A stretch of 37,425 bases of DNA from Erythrobacteraceae bacterium (lineage in GTDB: Bacteria > Pseudomonadota > Alphaproteobacteria > Sphingomonadales > Sphingomonadaceae), in NCBI GenBank assembly GCA_027486035.1, contig JAIXPX010000027.1:1-37425 (forward strand), written 5' to 3'. Position numbers and translations under genes: made by a program. Of the stretch, positions 1-9,521 are shown in pieces. Each line of letters starts with the position of its first letter. Position 1 is the stretch's first letter. A model generated the notes under the pieces. The model did not search any database. It was not told the DNA's origin and saw only the letters and a program-made list of their open reading frames with translations.

Positions 1-530
1 TCCTTCTGCATGGTGAGGTAGGGGTGGTCCCAATCGCCCATGATGCCGAGGCGCTTCAGCTGCCCGCGTTGCACGTCGACCCAATGCTGCGCATAGGCGC
101 GGCACTCGTCGCGGAAGGCCTTGACCGCCGCCTCGTCACGGCCCGCACCGGTGAGGACGGGCTTGGCCTTCTTTTCCTTGCGGTACTGCTCCTCGACCTT
201 CCATTCGATGGGGAGGCCGTGGCAGTCCCAGCCCGGCACGTAAGGCGCATCGCGGCCCAGCAGGTTCTGGGTGCGGCAGACCATGTCCTTGAGGATGTGG
301 TTGAGCGCATGGCCCACATGGATGTCGCCATTGGCATAGGGTGGGCCATCGTGGAGGATGAACTTCTCGCGGCCCTTCCGCGCCTTGCGCAGCGCGTCAT
401 AGAGGCCAATCGCTTCCCAGCGCGCGGCAATGCCCGGCTCCTTCTGGGGGAGGCCGGCCTTCATGGGGAAATCGGTCTTCGGCAGGAAGACGGTGTCCCG
501 GTAATCGCGCTGCGTGCTGTCGTCGCTCAT
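1..530 (-). CDS. ileS: Isoleucyl-tRNA synthetase, N-terminal part (cut by window edge)
   Basis: Class I aminoacyl-tRNA synthetase that charges tRNA-Ile in the cytoplasm. Only the first 176 codons are in the window; the gene runs off the left end. The protein starts [20 protein letters not shown] and contains the segment [20 protein letters not shown], whose HMGH is the ATP-binding HIGH motif of the class, followed by [11 protein letters not shown], a signature of the Ile/Val/Leu enzymes. The start is the ATG at 530, the first Met before the conserved [11 protein letters not shown] segment. It is the last gene seen in the gpmA-purE-purK-folA-ribF-ileS series, 146 nt after the ribF stop. That gap is largely a palindromic repeat element, so ileS may be read through from ribF or have its own promoter. 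Confidence 0.95.
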   Translation of the reverse strand, partial: MSDDSTQRDYRDTVFLPKTDFPMKAGLPQKEPGIAARWEAIGLYDALRKARKGREKFILHDGPPYANGDIHVGHALNHILKDMVCRTQNLLGRDAPYVPGWDCHGLPIEWKVEEQYRKEKKAKPVLTGAGRDEAAVKAFRDECRAYAQHWVDVQRGQLKRLGIMGDWDHPYLTMQK

Positions 531-596
531 GGTGCGCGGGGCGTTAGGACAATTGCGCGCCCCAATAAAGGGTTTGCGCGAAGCACGCCCCATTCT

Positions 597-687
597 CGTC
601 ATCCTGAACTTGTTTCAGGATCCATTCTTCGGCTTCGAGCGGCGGTGAATGGGGCGAAATGGACCCTGAAGCAAGTTCAGGATGACG
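597..687. repeat. Palindromic repeat element A (REP/BIME-like)
   Basis: Two 28-nt arms in inverted orientation, 597-624 and 660-687, match at 26 of 28 positions. Each arm starts from the outside with CGTCATCCTGAACTTG and is itself a hairpin: TCCTGAA pairs with TTCAGGA around the loop CTTGT in the left arm. The right arm overlaps the last codons of ribF and supplies its TGA (677-679). Related elements lie at 17287-17368, 31479-31569 and 31614-31701. There is no T-tract, so it is not a classical intrinsic terminator. Calling it REP/BIME-like is inference from form, dispersal and extragenic position. Confidence 0.85.
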
Positions 688-1614
688 GGGGAGAGAGCAG
701 CCGCCGCGCCTCGGCGCAATCCCTGTCCATCTGTTCGATGAGCGCCTCGAGGCCGTCGAACTTCGCCTCGCCGCGCAGGTAGTGATGGAAGGCGATCTCG
801 ATCTCCTGGCCATAGAGGTCACCGGAGAAATCGAAGAAAAAAGGCTCGAGCAGCTCCTTGGGCGGCTCGAACTGCGGGCGAATGCCGATGTTGGCGGCGC
901 CTTGCAGCACTTCGCCGGTGGCAAGGATGCGGCCCGTCACGGCGTAGATGCCGTATTTGGGGCGCAGGTAGTTCTCGACCCCGAGGTTGGCGGTAGGATA
1001 GCCGATCGTGCGCCCGCGCTTGTCGCCGTGCTCGACGATGCCCCTGATGGCGAAGGGCCGGGTGAGCAGGCGCGCGGCCTCCTGCGGATCGCCGTCGCGC
1101 AGCGCCTGCCGGATGCGGCTGGAGGAGACCACCTCGCCGCCCGCCTCAACGGCCTCGACCACCCGCGATTGCAAGCCCAGCTCGCCGCCCAGCGTGCGCA
1201 GCAGGTCGACGTTCCCCTTGGCCCCCTTGCCGAAGGTGAAGTCGCCCCCCGTCACCACCCCGTGCGCGCCGAAGCGCTCGATCAGGATGGCCTCAATGAA
1301 GTCCTCCGCGCTGGTCCCGGCGAGGGCGGCGTCGAAGTGGAACACCAGCATCGCGGTCGCCCCGGCCGCCAGATAAAGCTCCTGCCGCTGTTCGAGCGTC
1401 GTCAGCTTGAAGGGCGCGAGATCGGGCTTGAAGAAGCTGACGGGGTGCGGATCGAAGGTGGCAATGATCGAGGGGCGGCCCTCGGCGTGGGCCCAGGCGA
1501 TCGCTTCGCCCGCCACGGCCTGGTGCCCCCGGTGGAACCCGTCGAAATTGCCGAGCGCGATGACGGCGCCGCGCAGCGCCTCGGGAACGGGATCGCGGTG
1601 ATCGAGCCAGCGCA

Positions 1615-1615
<1 letters not shown>
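677..1615 (-). CDS. ribF: Bifunctional riboflavin kinase / FAD synthetase
   Basis: Converts riboflavin to FMN and FMN to FAD. The 312-residue protein starts MRWLDHRDPVPEALRGAVIA and has the N-terminal adenylyltransferase motif NFDGFHRGH near residue 22, then the flavokinase domain with the family signature GRTIGYPTANL and the C-terminal FFFDFSGDLYGQEIEI. The length is normal for RibF. The ATG at 1613-1615 shares one base with the folA TGA (TGATG), so translation is probably coupled. A longer upstream reading of this frame runs through folA and is not protein-like. The last residues (PPSS) and the stop codon are encoded by repeat element A, so the 3' end of the gene has apparently been overwritten by the repeat. 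Confidence 0.95.
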
Positions 1616-3178
<1,563 letters not shown>

Positions 3179-3179
<1 letters not shown>

Positions 3180-3670
3180 CAGTCGTGCGGTACCTCGCCC
3201 ACACCCGCGCTGTTGGCCGCGCGCCAATCCTGGAGGCGGTCGGACAGATCCTCGTCGCCGAGCGCGAGGATGGCCGCAGCGAGCAGCCCCGCGTTCTTTG
3301 CCCCCGCCTCGCCGATCGCCAGCGTGCCGACGGGAATGCCGCCCGGCATCTGCACGATCGAGAGCAGGCTATCCATGCCCGACAGCGCCTTCGACTGCAC
3401 CGGCACGCCGAGCACCGGCAGGTGCGTCATGCTGGCGATCATGCCGGGGAGATGCGCCGCGCCGCCCGCGCCTGCAATGATGACGCTGAACCCCTCGCCC
3501 TCGGCGCCCTTGGCGAAGGCCACCATCCGGTCCGGTGTGCGGTGCGCCGAAACGATCCGCGCCTCGTAGGGCACTTCCAGCTCGCCCAGCACCTCGGCGG
3601 CGGCCTTCATGGTCGGCCAGTCCGACTGGCTGCCCATCACGATCGCGACCTTGCCCCTGGTCATCTCCAT
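3179..3670 (-). CDS. purE: N5-carboxyaminoimidazole ribonucleotide mutase
   Basis: Class I PurE, which moves the carboxyl group of N5-CAIR to give CAIR. The protein (about 163 residues) starts [20 protein letters not shown] and has the signature motifs [16 protein letters not shown] and [13 protein letters not shown], the last forming the CO2/CAIR pocket. Start choice: ATG codons lie at 3673, 3670 and 3664. The Shine-Dalgarno-like AAGGA ends 6 nt before the 3670 codon, which favours it; the 3673 codon would give a 4-nt ATGA overlap with gpmA. The difference is one residue. PurK follows directly with a TGATG overlap. Confidence 0.95.
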
Positions 3671-4356
3671 CATGCGTCCTTCAGGTAATACCGCTCGCCC
3701 GTCGGCGCACCGCCTTCGAACGCATAGATGATCGGCTGGCCGGTGGGAATCTCGAGCTCGGCGATGTCCGCATCCGAGATGCCCGACAGGTGCTTGACCA
3801 GCGCGCGCAGCGAATTGCCGTGGGCGGCGATGATCACCGTTTCGCCCTCGACCAGCTTGGGCAGGATGGCGCTCTCCCAATAGGGCAGCACCCGCTCGAT
3901 GGTGAGCTTGAGGCTTTCGGTGTCCGGAATGGCGATCCCGGCATAGCGCGGGTCGCTGGCGAGATCGAAGGCGCTTCCCGCTTCCAGCACCGGGGGCGGA
4001 ATGTCGAAGCTGCGGCGCCAGATCTTGACCTGATCGTCGCCGTGCCTTGCCGCGGTCTCGGCCTTGTCGAGCCCGGTGAGGCCGCCATAGTGCCGCTCGT
4101 TCAGGCGCCAGTCCTTGACCTCGGGGATCCACAGGCGCCCCGCCGCCTCCAGCGCGAGGTGCAGGGTCTTGATCGCGCGGGTCTGGAGCGAGGTGAAGGC
4201 GTAGGTCGGCAGCACGCCCTTGTCGCGCAGCAGGTGCCCCGCAGCCGCGGCCTCGGCCACGCCCTTGTCGGTCAGATCGACATCCCACCAGCCGGTGAAG
4301 CGGTTTTCGAGGTTCCACTGGCTCTGGCCGTGGCGGACGAGGATGAGCTTGGGCAT
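3670..4356 (-). CDS. gpmA: 2,3-bisphosphoglycerate-dependent phosphoglycerate mutase
   Basis: Glycolytic and gluconeogenic enzyme interconverting 3- and 2-phosphoglycerate. The 228-residue protein begins [15 protein letters not shown]; His9 in the RHG motif is the phospho-acceptor of the family. It continues with [29 protein letters not shown] (catalytic Glu region) and [17 protein letters not shown] (second catalytic His). This is the full length for the dPGM family. It is the first gene of the purE-purK-folA-ribF series and its stop overlaps the purE start region. An extended -10 promoter candidate lies about 45 nt upstream. Confidence 0.96.
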   Translation of the reverse strand: MPKLILVRHGQSQWNLENRFTGWWDVDLTDKGVAEAAAAGHLLRDKGVLPTYAFTSLQTRAIKTLHLALEAAGRLWIPEVKDWRLNERHYGGLTGLDKAETAARHGDDQVKIWRRSFDIPPPVLEAGSAFDLASDPRYAGIAIPDTESLKLTIERVLPYWESAILPKLVEGETVIIAAHGNSLRALVKHLSGISDADIAELEIPTGQPIIYAFEGGAPTGERYYLKDA

Positions 4357-4398
4357 TCTGACTCCGTCTTGCCGCGCCGCGGGCGGCCCGGTCCACTC

Positions 4399-4407
4399 AC
4401 TATATCA
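4399..4407 (-). promoter_or_regulatory. Candidate extended -10 promoter of the gpmA operon
   Basis: Read on the minus strand the site is TGATATAGT, an extended -10 (TG-N-TATAGT). It is followed by a short leader of about 40 nt before the gpmA ATG at 4356. The -35 region is weak, which is usual for extended -10 promoters. A GANTC site (GACTC, 4360-4364) lies in the leader. Pattern only. Confidence 0.45.
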
Positions 4408-4419
4408 GAGCGCGCGTCG

Positions 4420-4581
4420 TTAGCCCTCGGCGGGCGAATTGGGAAGGGGCTCCTTCCCGCACGAATCGCCGCAGGTGCCTGCAACCGCCCGCGCTTGCGC
4501 TTTCCTGCGCCGCAGGTTCTCGCGCAGCTTGGCTGCGAGGCGCTCTTCACGTGACATTTTCTTGCGGGCATCTTCATTCAT
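4420..4581 (-). CDS. Conserved-type small basic protein, 53 aa, unknown function
   Basis: A 53-residue reading frame starting MNEDARKKMSREERLAAKLR and ending in a Pro/Ser-rich tail. The first 35 residues are highly charged (Arg/Lys/Glu) and strongly helical, with a run RENLRRRKAQAR; two Cys residues sit in GTCGDSCGK. Proteins of this look (SxEERLAAKLRENLRRRK) recur as short hypotheticals in sphingomonads, as far as I recall. The start ATG at 4579-4581 is the first that leaves out sequence overlapping the tRNA gene. A -10-like GCTATATC lies about 20 nt upstream on the minus strand. It is upstream of gpmA and on the same strand, but gpmA has its own promoter candidate. Function unknown; charge suggests nucleic-acid binding, which is speculation. 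Confidence 0.65.
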   Translation of the reverse strand: MNEDARKKMSREERLAAKLRENLRRRKAQARAVAGTCGDSCGKEPLPNSPAEG

Positions 4582-4624
4582 GCGAAACGCCCTTAAGATA
4601 TAGCGCCCCGTCATCAAGCCCCGC

Positions 4625-4653
4625 TTGACATTGCCCCGAGGCGCGACAATAGG
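4625..4653 (+). promoter_or_regulatory. Promoter of tRNA-Thr
   Basis: A perfect -35 hexamer TTGACA (4625-4630) is followed after 16-17 nt by CAATAG/AATAGG as -10. The predicted start near 4660 would leave a short 5' leader before the tRNA at 4671. Confidence 0.6.
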
Positions 4654-4670
4654 GCGCGCCTGTTTCCGGA

Positions 4671-4745
4671 GCTGCTGTAGCTCAGTGGTAGAGCGCACCC
4701 TTGGTAAGGGTGAGGTCGGGAGTTCAATCCTCCCCAGCAGCACCA
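4671..4745 (+). tRNA. tRNA-Thr (anticodon GGT)
   Basis: Cloverleaf found by eye. The acceptor stem GCTGCTG (4671-4677) pairs with CAGCAGC (4735-4741), the discriminator base is A4742 and CCA is encoded at 4743-4745. The D arm contains GCTCAGTGGTAGAGC. The anticodon stem CACCC/GGGTG encloses the loop TTGGTAA (4701-4707), giving anticodon GGT (4703-4705), which reads ACC and ACU (Thr). The T arm GTCGGGAGTTCAATCCTCCC has the standard GTTCAATCC loop. Short reading frames that cross this locus are artefacts. Confidence 0.97.
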
Positions 4746-5034
4746 TTCTCCCCCTTGCGTGGCGAGAATGTATTTCTTCTGATTTCGTCGAGGTGTCCGC
4801 ACCGCTGTCCCCGGTGCTCCTCCCCATTCGTCGCCGCCGCGTGCTTGACGCGGACGTTGGCTGACCCTCGCGCCAGGCGGGAAGAAGGAAGGCCCGGCCC
4901 CGTGTCACGCACGGGACGACGGATGGTGTGCGGCAAACAAAGACTCCCGCAACCCCGTCAAAATTGACGATACGCCCCGCACCCTCCCTCCGCTATCCCC
5001 GCAGACCTGCACTATTTAGCCGGGGAGAGGCGCT

Positions 5035-5799
5035 ATGGATCTGGGATTGAAGGGCAAGAAGGTCATCATGAACGGCGGGGCGCACGGCCTTGGCCTGCAA
5101 TCGCTGAAGCTGTTCGCGGCCGAGGGCGCGGACGTCGCCTTCTTCAGCCGCAAGGAAGACAAGATCGCTGCCGCCGTCGCCGAGATCGATGCCGCCGGCC
5201 CGGGCAAGGTCTTTGCCGAAGTGTTCGACATGGCTTCCGGCACCGAGGCCTATCAGGCGTGGCTTGAAAAGGCGGTCAAGGAACTGGGCGGCTGCGACAT
5301 CTTCGTCCACACCGCTTCTGCCTCGGGCACGGGCGGGGCTGGCGACTGGCAGGCATGCCTCGACATGGACCTGAAGGGCGCGGCCTTCGCGGTCGAGACC
5401 CTGACGCCCTATCTCGAAGCCTCGGGCACTGGCTCGATCGTGATGCTCTCCTCGACCGCCGCGCTCGAAACCTTCATCGCCCCCAACCCCTTCAACGCGA
5501 TAAAGGCCGCGCTGATCACCTATGCCTCGCAATTGAGCCAGGCCTATGCCGCCAAGGGCATCCGCGTGAACACCGTCAGCCCGGGCGCGATCTACTACAA
5601 GGGCGGAAACTGGGAGATCATCGAGGAGCACATGAAGCCGCTCTACGATGCGACCCTCGCCAAGATGCCGATGGGCCGCTTCGGCGAGCCGGTCGAGGTC
5701 GCCAAGGCGATCGTCTTCGTGGCGAGCCCGGCGGTGCCCTACATGACCGGCGCGAACATCGTGGTGGACGGCGGCTTCACCCAGCGCGTCCAGTTCTAA
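5035..5799 (+). CDS. Short-chain dehydrogenase/reductase-like protein with Tyr-to-Phe active site
   Basis: Rossmann-fold SDR-family protein of 254 residues, first gene of a five-gene operon. The cofactor loop is NGGAHGLG (residues 13-20) in place of the usual TGxxxGxG, the NNAG motif is replaced by HTASASG (92-98), the serine region is MLSSTAA (Ser139/140), and the catalytic YxxxK is FNAIK, with Phe153 and Lys157. The C-terminal NTVSPGAIYY and MTGANIVVDGGF are typical of the family. The missing Tyr means either a different chemistry or a non-oxidoreductase role; a simple NAD(P)H-dependent reductase cannot be assumed. A strong Shine-Dalgarno GGGGAGAGG precedes the ATG. The 289 nt between the tRNA and this gene hold no gene I can support, only a GANTC site (4942-4946) and the short inverted repeat GTCAA-AA-TTGAC (4957-4968). 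Confidence 0.85.
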   Translation: MDLGLKGKKVIMNGGAHGLGLQSLKLFAAEGADVAFFSRKEDKIAAAVAEIDAAGPGKVFAEVFDMASGTEAYQAWLEKAVKELGGCDIFVHTASASGTGGAGDWQACLDMDLKGAAFAVETLTPYLEASGTGSIVMLSSTAALETFIAPNPFNAIKAALITYASQLSQAYAAKGIRVNTVSPGAIYYKGGNWEIIEEHMKPLYDATLAKMPMGRFGEPVEVAKAIVFVASPAVPYMTGANIVVDGGFTQRVQF

Positions 5800-5826
5800 G
5801 ACCCTCTCCCTAGAAGGCGAAACACC

Positions 5827-6795
5827 ATGTCCCAGATCGACCGCGACAAGCTGCTCGACATCTACACCCGCACGATGAAGGTGAACCGCACCGACGAGAA
5901 GTTCCGCGAGCTCCTGATGGGCGGCAAGGTCGCGGTGATGTATTACTGCGTGCGCGGGCAGGAACTGGTCTCGGCGGCGGCGATGGCGGCGCTCGAAAAG
6001 GAGGACTACGTCGTCTGCACCTACCGGGGCCAAGGCGAGCAGACCGCCAAGGGCATCCCGATGGAGAAGTGGTGGGGCGAATGCCTCGGCAAGGCGACCG
6101 GCACCTGCAAGGGCAAGGGCGGCACCATGCACATCACTGACCCCGAGACCGGGATCATGGTGACGACCGGCGTCGTCGGCTCGGGCCTTCCCATCGCCAA
6201 CGGTCTTGCCATGGCGAGCCAGAACAATGGCGACGGGCGCGTGACGCTGGTGAGCTTCGGGGACGGCGCGGCCAATATCGGCGGCTTTCACGAGGCGATG
6301 AACATGGCCCAGCTCTACAAGCTGCCGGTCGTCTTCCTGTGCCAGAACAACCGCTATGGCGAGCACACCGCCTATGCCGACCATACCGACAGCCCCAACA
6401 TCGCTTCGCGCGCCGCCGGCTACGGAATGCCGGGCGTGACGGTGGACGGCAATGATGTCCATCAGGTCTACCCGGCGGTGAAGGAAGCGGTCGACCGCGC
6501 CCGACGGGGCGAGGGGCCGACCCTTGTCGAGGCCATGTGCTACCGCATGATGGGCCACTTCTTCGGCGCCGACTTCAGCTACATGCCAGCGGAGCACATC
6601 GCCGAGATGAAGGCGGAGGACCCGCTGCCCAAGCTGCGCAAGGTGATGCTGGAGCACCAGTTCACCGAGGAGGAATTGGACGCCATCGTCGCCGACATCG
6701 ACGCCCAGATCAACGCGGCGGTCGAACACGCGCTCGCCGCGCCGCTGCCGGATACCGACGAAATCTACAAGGACGTGCTGGAGGAGACCGCCTGA
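5827..6795 (+). CDS. Thiamine-pyrophosphate dehydrogenase E1 component, alpha subunit
   Basis: Alpha subunit of an E1 of the acetoin / 2-oxoacid dehydrogenase type (AcoA or PdhA-like), 322 residues. The TPP-binding motif starts with GDG at 145-147 in FGDGAANIGGFHEA and ends with NN at 174-175 in CQNNRYGEH. GKGGTMH near residue 97 and GSGLPIANGLA near 118 are family hallmarks. With the beta subunit it would decarboxylate a 2-oxo acid (or cleave acetoin) and pass the acyl unit to a lipoyl group. Its gene follows the SDR by 27 nt, with an AGAAGG Shine-Dalgarno, and shares one base with the beta-subunit gene. The substrate cannot be read from sequence; automatic labels such as pyruvate or acetoin dehydrogenase would be guesses. 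Confidence 0.9.
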   Translation: MSQIDRDKLLDIYTRTMKVNRTDEKFRELLMGGKVAVMYYCVRGQELVSAAAMAALEKEDYVVCTYRGQGEQTAKGIPMEKWWGECLGKATGTCKGKGGTMHITDPETGIMVTTGVVGSGLPIANGLAMASQNNGDGRVTLVSFGDGAANIGGFHEAMNMAQLYKLPVVFLCQNNRYGEHTAYADHTDSPNIASRAAGYGMPGVTVDGNDVHQVYPAVKEAVDRARRGEGPTLVEAMCYRMMGHFFGADFSYMPAEHIAEMKAEDPLPKLRKVMLEHQFTEEELDAIVADIDAQINAAVEHALAAPLPDTDEIYKDVLEETA

Positions 6796-7781
6796 TGGCC
6801 CAGATCACCATGACCCAGGCGCTCAACCTCGCAATCGACGAGGCGATGGCCGAAGATCCGGGCGTGTTCTGCCTCGGCGAAGACGTTTCCGCCAAGCAGG
6901 GCGGCGGGGTGTTCAAGGTCACCGCTGGTCTGACCGAGAAATATGGCGAACACCGCATCCGCGCGACGCCCATCAGCGAGACCGCGATCATCGGCGCAGC
7001 GGTGGGCGCGGCGCTCGCCGGCCAGCGCCCGATCGCCGAGATCATGCTGATGAACTTCGTCGGCGTGTGCATGGACCAGATCGTCAACCACGCCGCCAAG
7101 CTGCGCTTCATGTCCGGCGGGCAGACCCCCTGCCCGATGGTGATCCGCACCACCACCGGCGTCGGTGTCGGCTTCGGCGGGCAGCACTCGGATATGCTCG
7201 AGGCATGGTTCGCCCACGTGGCCGGCATTCACGTGGTGACGCCCAGCAACCCCGCCGACGCGCGCGGGCTGATGCGGGCGAGCATCGACGCCAATGACCC
7301 GGTGATCTTCATCGAGAACATCCTGTGCTACGGCCTCAAGGCCGAAGACCCCGGCCCGGGCTACCGAGTCCCGCTCGGCAAGGCGGCGATCGCGCGCGAG
7401 GGGACCGATATCTCGATCATCACCTATGGCCGCACCGTGCTCGACGCGCTGGCGGTGGCCGATGACCTCGCCAAGGAGGGCATTTCGGTCGAGGTCGTCG
7501 ACCTCAGAACCATCGCTCCTTATGACGAAGCGACCGTGCTCGCATCGGTCCGCAAGACGGGCCGCGCGCTCACCCTGCACGAAGCTGTGCGCCCCTTCGG
7601 CACCGGGGCGGAAATCGCCGCCAACATCCAGGAAAAGTGCTGGGACGTGCTCAAGGGCCCGGTCCGGCGCGTCGGCGGCACCTTCTCCGCCGTGCCCTTC
7701 GCTTCGCATCTCGAACAGGCGTGGATCCCGAACAAGGGCCAGATCATCGAACAGATCAAAGCAAGCACGGGCAAGCTCTAG
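6795..7781 (+). CDS. Thiamine-pyrophosphate dehydrogenase E1 component, beta subunit
   Basis: Beta subunit (328 residues) pairing with the preceding alpha subunit. It starts MAQITMTQALNLAIDEAMAE and has the transketolase-like pyrimidine-binding region (CLGEDVSAKQGGGVFKVTAG, ATPISETAIIGAAVGAAL) and the C-terminal domain (VEVVDLRTIAPYD, TLHEAVRPFGTGAEIAA). The ATG at 6795 overlaps the alpha TGA by one base (TGATG); an upstream extension of the frame lies inside the alpha gene and is not real. The stop TAG is immediately followed by the ATG of the lipoyl-domain gene, so stoichiometric expression is likely. Confidence 0.92.
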   Translation: MAQITMTQALNLAIDEAMAEDPGVFCLGEDVSAKQGGGVFKVTAGLTEKYGEHRIRATPISETAIIGAAVGAALAGQRPIAEIMLMNFVGVCMDQIVNHAAKLRFMSGGQTPCPMVIRTTTGVGVGFGGQHSDMLEAWFAHVAGIHVVTPSNPADARGLMRASIDANDPVIFIENILCYGLKAEDPGPGYRVPLGKAAIAREGTDISIITYGRTVLDALAVADDLAKEGISVEVVDLRTIAPYDEATVLASVRKTGRALTLHEAVRPFGTGAEIAANIQEKCWDVLKGPVRRVGGTFSAVPFASHLEQAWIPNKGQIIEQIKASTGKL

Positions 7782-8015
7782 ATGGCATCCGAAATCCGCA
7801 TCCCCAAGCTCGGCATGAGCGCGGTCGAAATGACTCTCGTCGAATGGATGTTCGGCGATGGCGAGCGCGTCGAGAAGGGCGACATCATCTACACCGTCGA
7901 AACCGACAAGAGCACCACCGAGATCGAAGCCCAGGCCAGCGGGATCATCCATCCCACCGGCGAGGAAGGCGCGGTCTATAAAGTGGGCGATCTGATCGGC
8001 ACCATCGAAGAGTGA
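7782..8015 (+). CDS. Free-standing lipoyl-domain protein, 77 aa
   Basis: A single lipoyl/biotinyl carrier domain and nothing else: 77 residues starting MASEIRIPKLGMSAVEMTLV. Lys43 in ETDKSTTE is the predicted lipoylation site, and the C-terminal half has the expected GxVYKVGDLIGTIEE barrel strand. In ordinary 2-oxoacid dehydrogenases this domain is the N-terminus of E2 and is followed by a subunit-binding domain and an acyltransferase domain; both are absent here, and the reading frame ends in a clear TGA with no frameshifted remainder, since the next gene is unrelated. It abuts the E1 beta gene (0 nt) and overlaps the next gene by GTGA. It most likely accepts the acyl group from this E1 and hands it to an enzyme encoded elsewhere. 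Confidence 0.9.
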   Translation: MASEIRIPKLGMSAVEMTLVEWMFGDGERVEKGDIIYTVETDKSTTEIEAQASGIIHPTGEEGAVYKVGDLIGTIEE

Positions 8016-8398
8016 GCACGCCGCGCGAACTTCTGGCCAACGTCTACGCCACCGCCGGCACACGCGACTGGGCGGCGGTGGAGGCGCTGATCCACCCGGA
8101 CTTCGTGCTCTACGAGGCGAACTCGCTCCCTTTCGCGGGGGAGTGGCGGGGCAGGGACGCGCTCCAGCGCTGCGCCGCCGCGATGTACGGCACCTGGGCG
8201 AACACCGATCTGGAAATCCTCGACTGCACCGGGGGCGATACCCATGCGGTGATGGTGATCCGGCTGACGATGCACCCCAAGGACGGCAGCGAACCCTTCA
8301 CTCAGACGATTTGCGAGGCGGGAACCTTCGAGGACGGGCTGCTGAAAACCTTGCGCATCCACTACTTCGACGCGGCCGAGGTCGCCGCGCGGGCCTGA
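8012..8398 (+). CDS. NTF2/SnoaL-like domain protein
   Basis: Protein of 128 residues with the cone-shaped alpha+beta fold pattern of the SnoaL/NTF2 superfamily: an N-terminal helix (TPRELLANVYATAGTRDWAA), the LIHPDFVLYE strand with WRGRDALQR, and later strands LEILDCTGGDTHAVMVIRL and TLRIHYFD. Members are isomerases, hydrolases, dehydratases or plain ligand binders, so no reaction can be assigned. The start is GTG at 8012, which overlaps the lipoyl gene stop (GTGA). It is the last gene of the operon, and its tight coupling suggests a role in the same pathway. Confidence 0.8.
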   Translation: MSTPRELLANVYATAGTRDWAAVEALIHPDFVLYEANSLPFAGEWRGRDALQRCAAAMYGTWANTDLEILDCTGGDTHAVMVIRLTMHPKDGSEPFTQTICEAGTFEDGLLKTLRIHYFDAAEVAARA

Positions 8399-8438
8399 AG
8401 CGGTCGGCGTGGCTGGCGAAGCGCGGGCGCGCCGAAGG

Positions 8439-9461
8439 CTAGCGGGGCCGCTGGGCAAGGAGCCCTACGGCCATCGCGCCGACGAAGACAGCGCCCTCCA
8501 CGACCGCTGTCACCCCTTGCACAAAGGGTGTGAAGCCGCTCACGGCGAACAGCGATGCGAGCCGCGCAAGGCTCAACTGCGCGCCCGGAAGACCCTGATC
8601 GAGCGCATAGAGCGATCCGGCGAGGAGCGTTCCGCCTGACAGGTGGATCACTGCGCCCGCCAGCGCGCCGGAGAACAGGCCAAAGGACATCACCGGAAGG
8701 CGCGACCATCCGGCGAAGACCGCCCAGCCCGCGCAGCCGGTCGCAGTGCCGATCATCAGCCCCTCGAAGGGCCCCGTCACCTGCCGCAGGGCGAGGCCCG
8801 AGAGCAGCCCCACCCCCTCGCGTCCGAGAAGATTGCCGAGCGCGCCGACGCAAAGGCCCCCCAGCACCGCCCCGAGCACGATCCAAGGGTCGCCGTGACC
8901 GCGCCAGGCGAGCGCCCCGGCCATTCCTGCCCCGAGCCCGGCCCCGGCGAGCAGCCCGAGCGCGCCGACCAGCGCGGCGAGGATCAGGACCTGCCCGCCC
9001 CCGCCGGTCCCGGCGATGATCCCGTAAGCCAGCCCCGCCAGAGCGCCCGCGCCAAGCCCCGCCAGCGTCGCCATCCCCGCGATCTGCGATGCCGGCGCAC
9101 GGTCCGGGGCTACCGCGCCTGCGAAGCGAGCTGTCGCGGCCGGTGCAACCGCCGCGATGAAGCGGTAGCCGTGCTTGGGCACGGTCTGGATGAAGCGGGG
9201 GGAGGCGGCCTCGTCGCCAAGCGCCCGGCGCAGGGTGCGGATGCACTGGGTCAGCGCCTCGTCGGTGACCGGCACACCCTGCCACACCGCGCGCATGAAT
9301 TCGTCCTTGGACACCAGCTCGCCCGGCCGCAGGGCGAGCAGCGCCAGTGCATCGAAATAGCGGCTGCCGAGTTCGACCGGCACGCCGTCACGGCGCAGCT
9401 GCCGGTTGGCGCGGTCAAGCTCGAAGGCGGCAAAGCGCAAGCTGGCGGAAGCATCGTCCAT
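8439..9461 (-). CDS. Membrane-embedded winged-helix regulator (CadC/ToxR-like architecture)
   Basis: A 340-residue protein with an OmpR-type winged-helix DNA-binding domain at residues 10-103 (FAAFELDRANRQLRRDG, then ELVSKDEFMRAVW, TQCIRTLRRALGDEA and the wing FIQTVPKHGYRFIA). It is followed by a Gly/Ala-rich hydrophobic region from about 125 to the end, with roughly six or seven membrane spans. CadC/ToxR proteins have one span and a periplasmic sensor; here the sensor part is a polytopic membrane domain, which I do not recognise. No receiver domain is present. The ATG at 9461 starts just before the DNA-binding domain; a GTG at 9506 would add 15 residues. It is divergent from the small membrane protein at 9609, with a possible operator between. 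Confidence 0.8.
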   Translation of the reverse strand: MDDASASLRFAAFELDRANRQLRRDGVPVELGSRYFDALALLALRPGELVSKDEFMRAVWQGVPVTDEALTQCIRTLRRALGDEAASPRFIQTVPKHGYRFIAAVAPAATARFAGAVAPDRAPASQIAGMATLAGLGAGALAGLAYGIIAGTGGGGQVLILAALVGALGLLAGAGLGAGMAGALAWRGHGDPWIVLGAVLGGLCVGALGNLLGREGVGLLSGLALRQVTGPFEGLMIGTATGCAGWAVFAGWSRLPVMSFGLFSGALAGAVIHLSGGTLLAGSLYALDQGLPGAQLSLARLASLFAVSGFTPFVQGVTAVVEGAVFVGAMAVGLLAQRPR

Positions 9462-9521
9462 TGCCCCACCGGTGTGCGGCGATGCGCCCCCGCTGGCAAG
9501 CGGCACCGGCAGTTTTCAGCC

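Noticed and set aside
4614..4967. Several short frames across the tRNA-Thr locus
   Set aside because: They are translations of the tRNA and its flanks on either strand; the tRNA cloverleaf explains the sequence.
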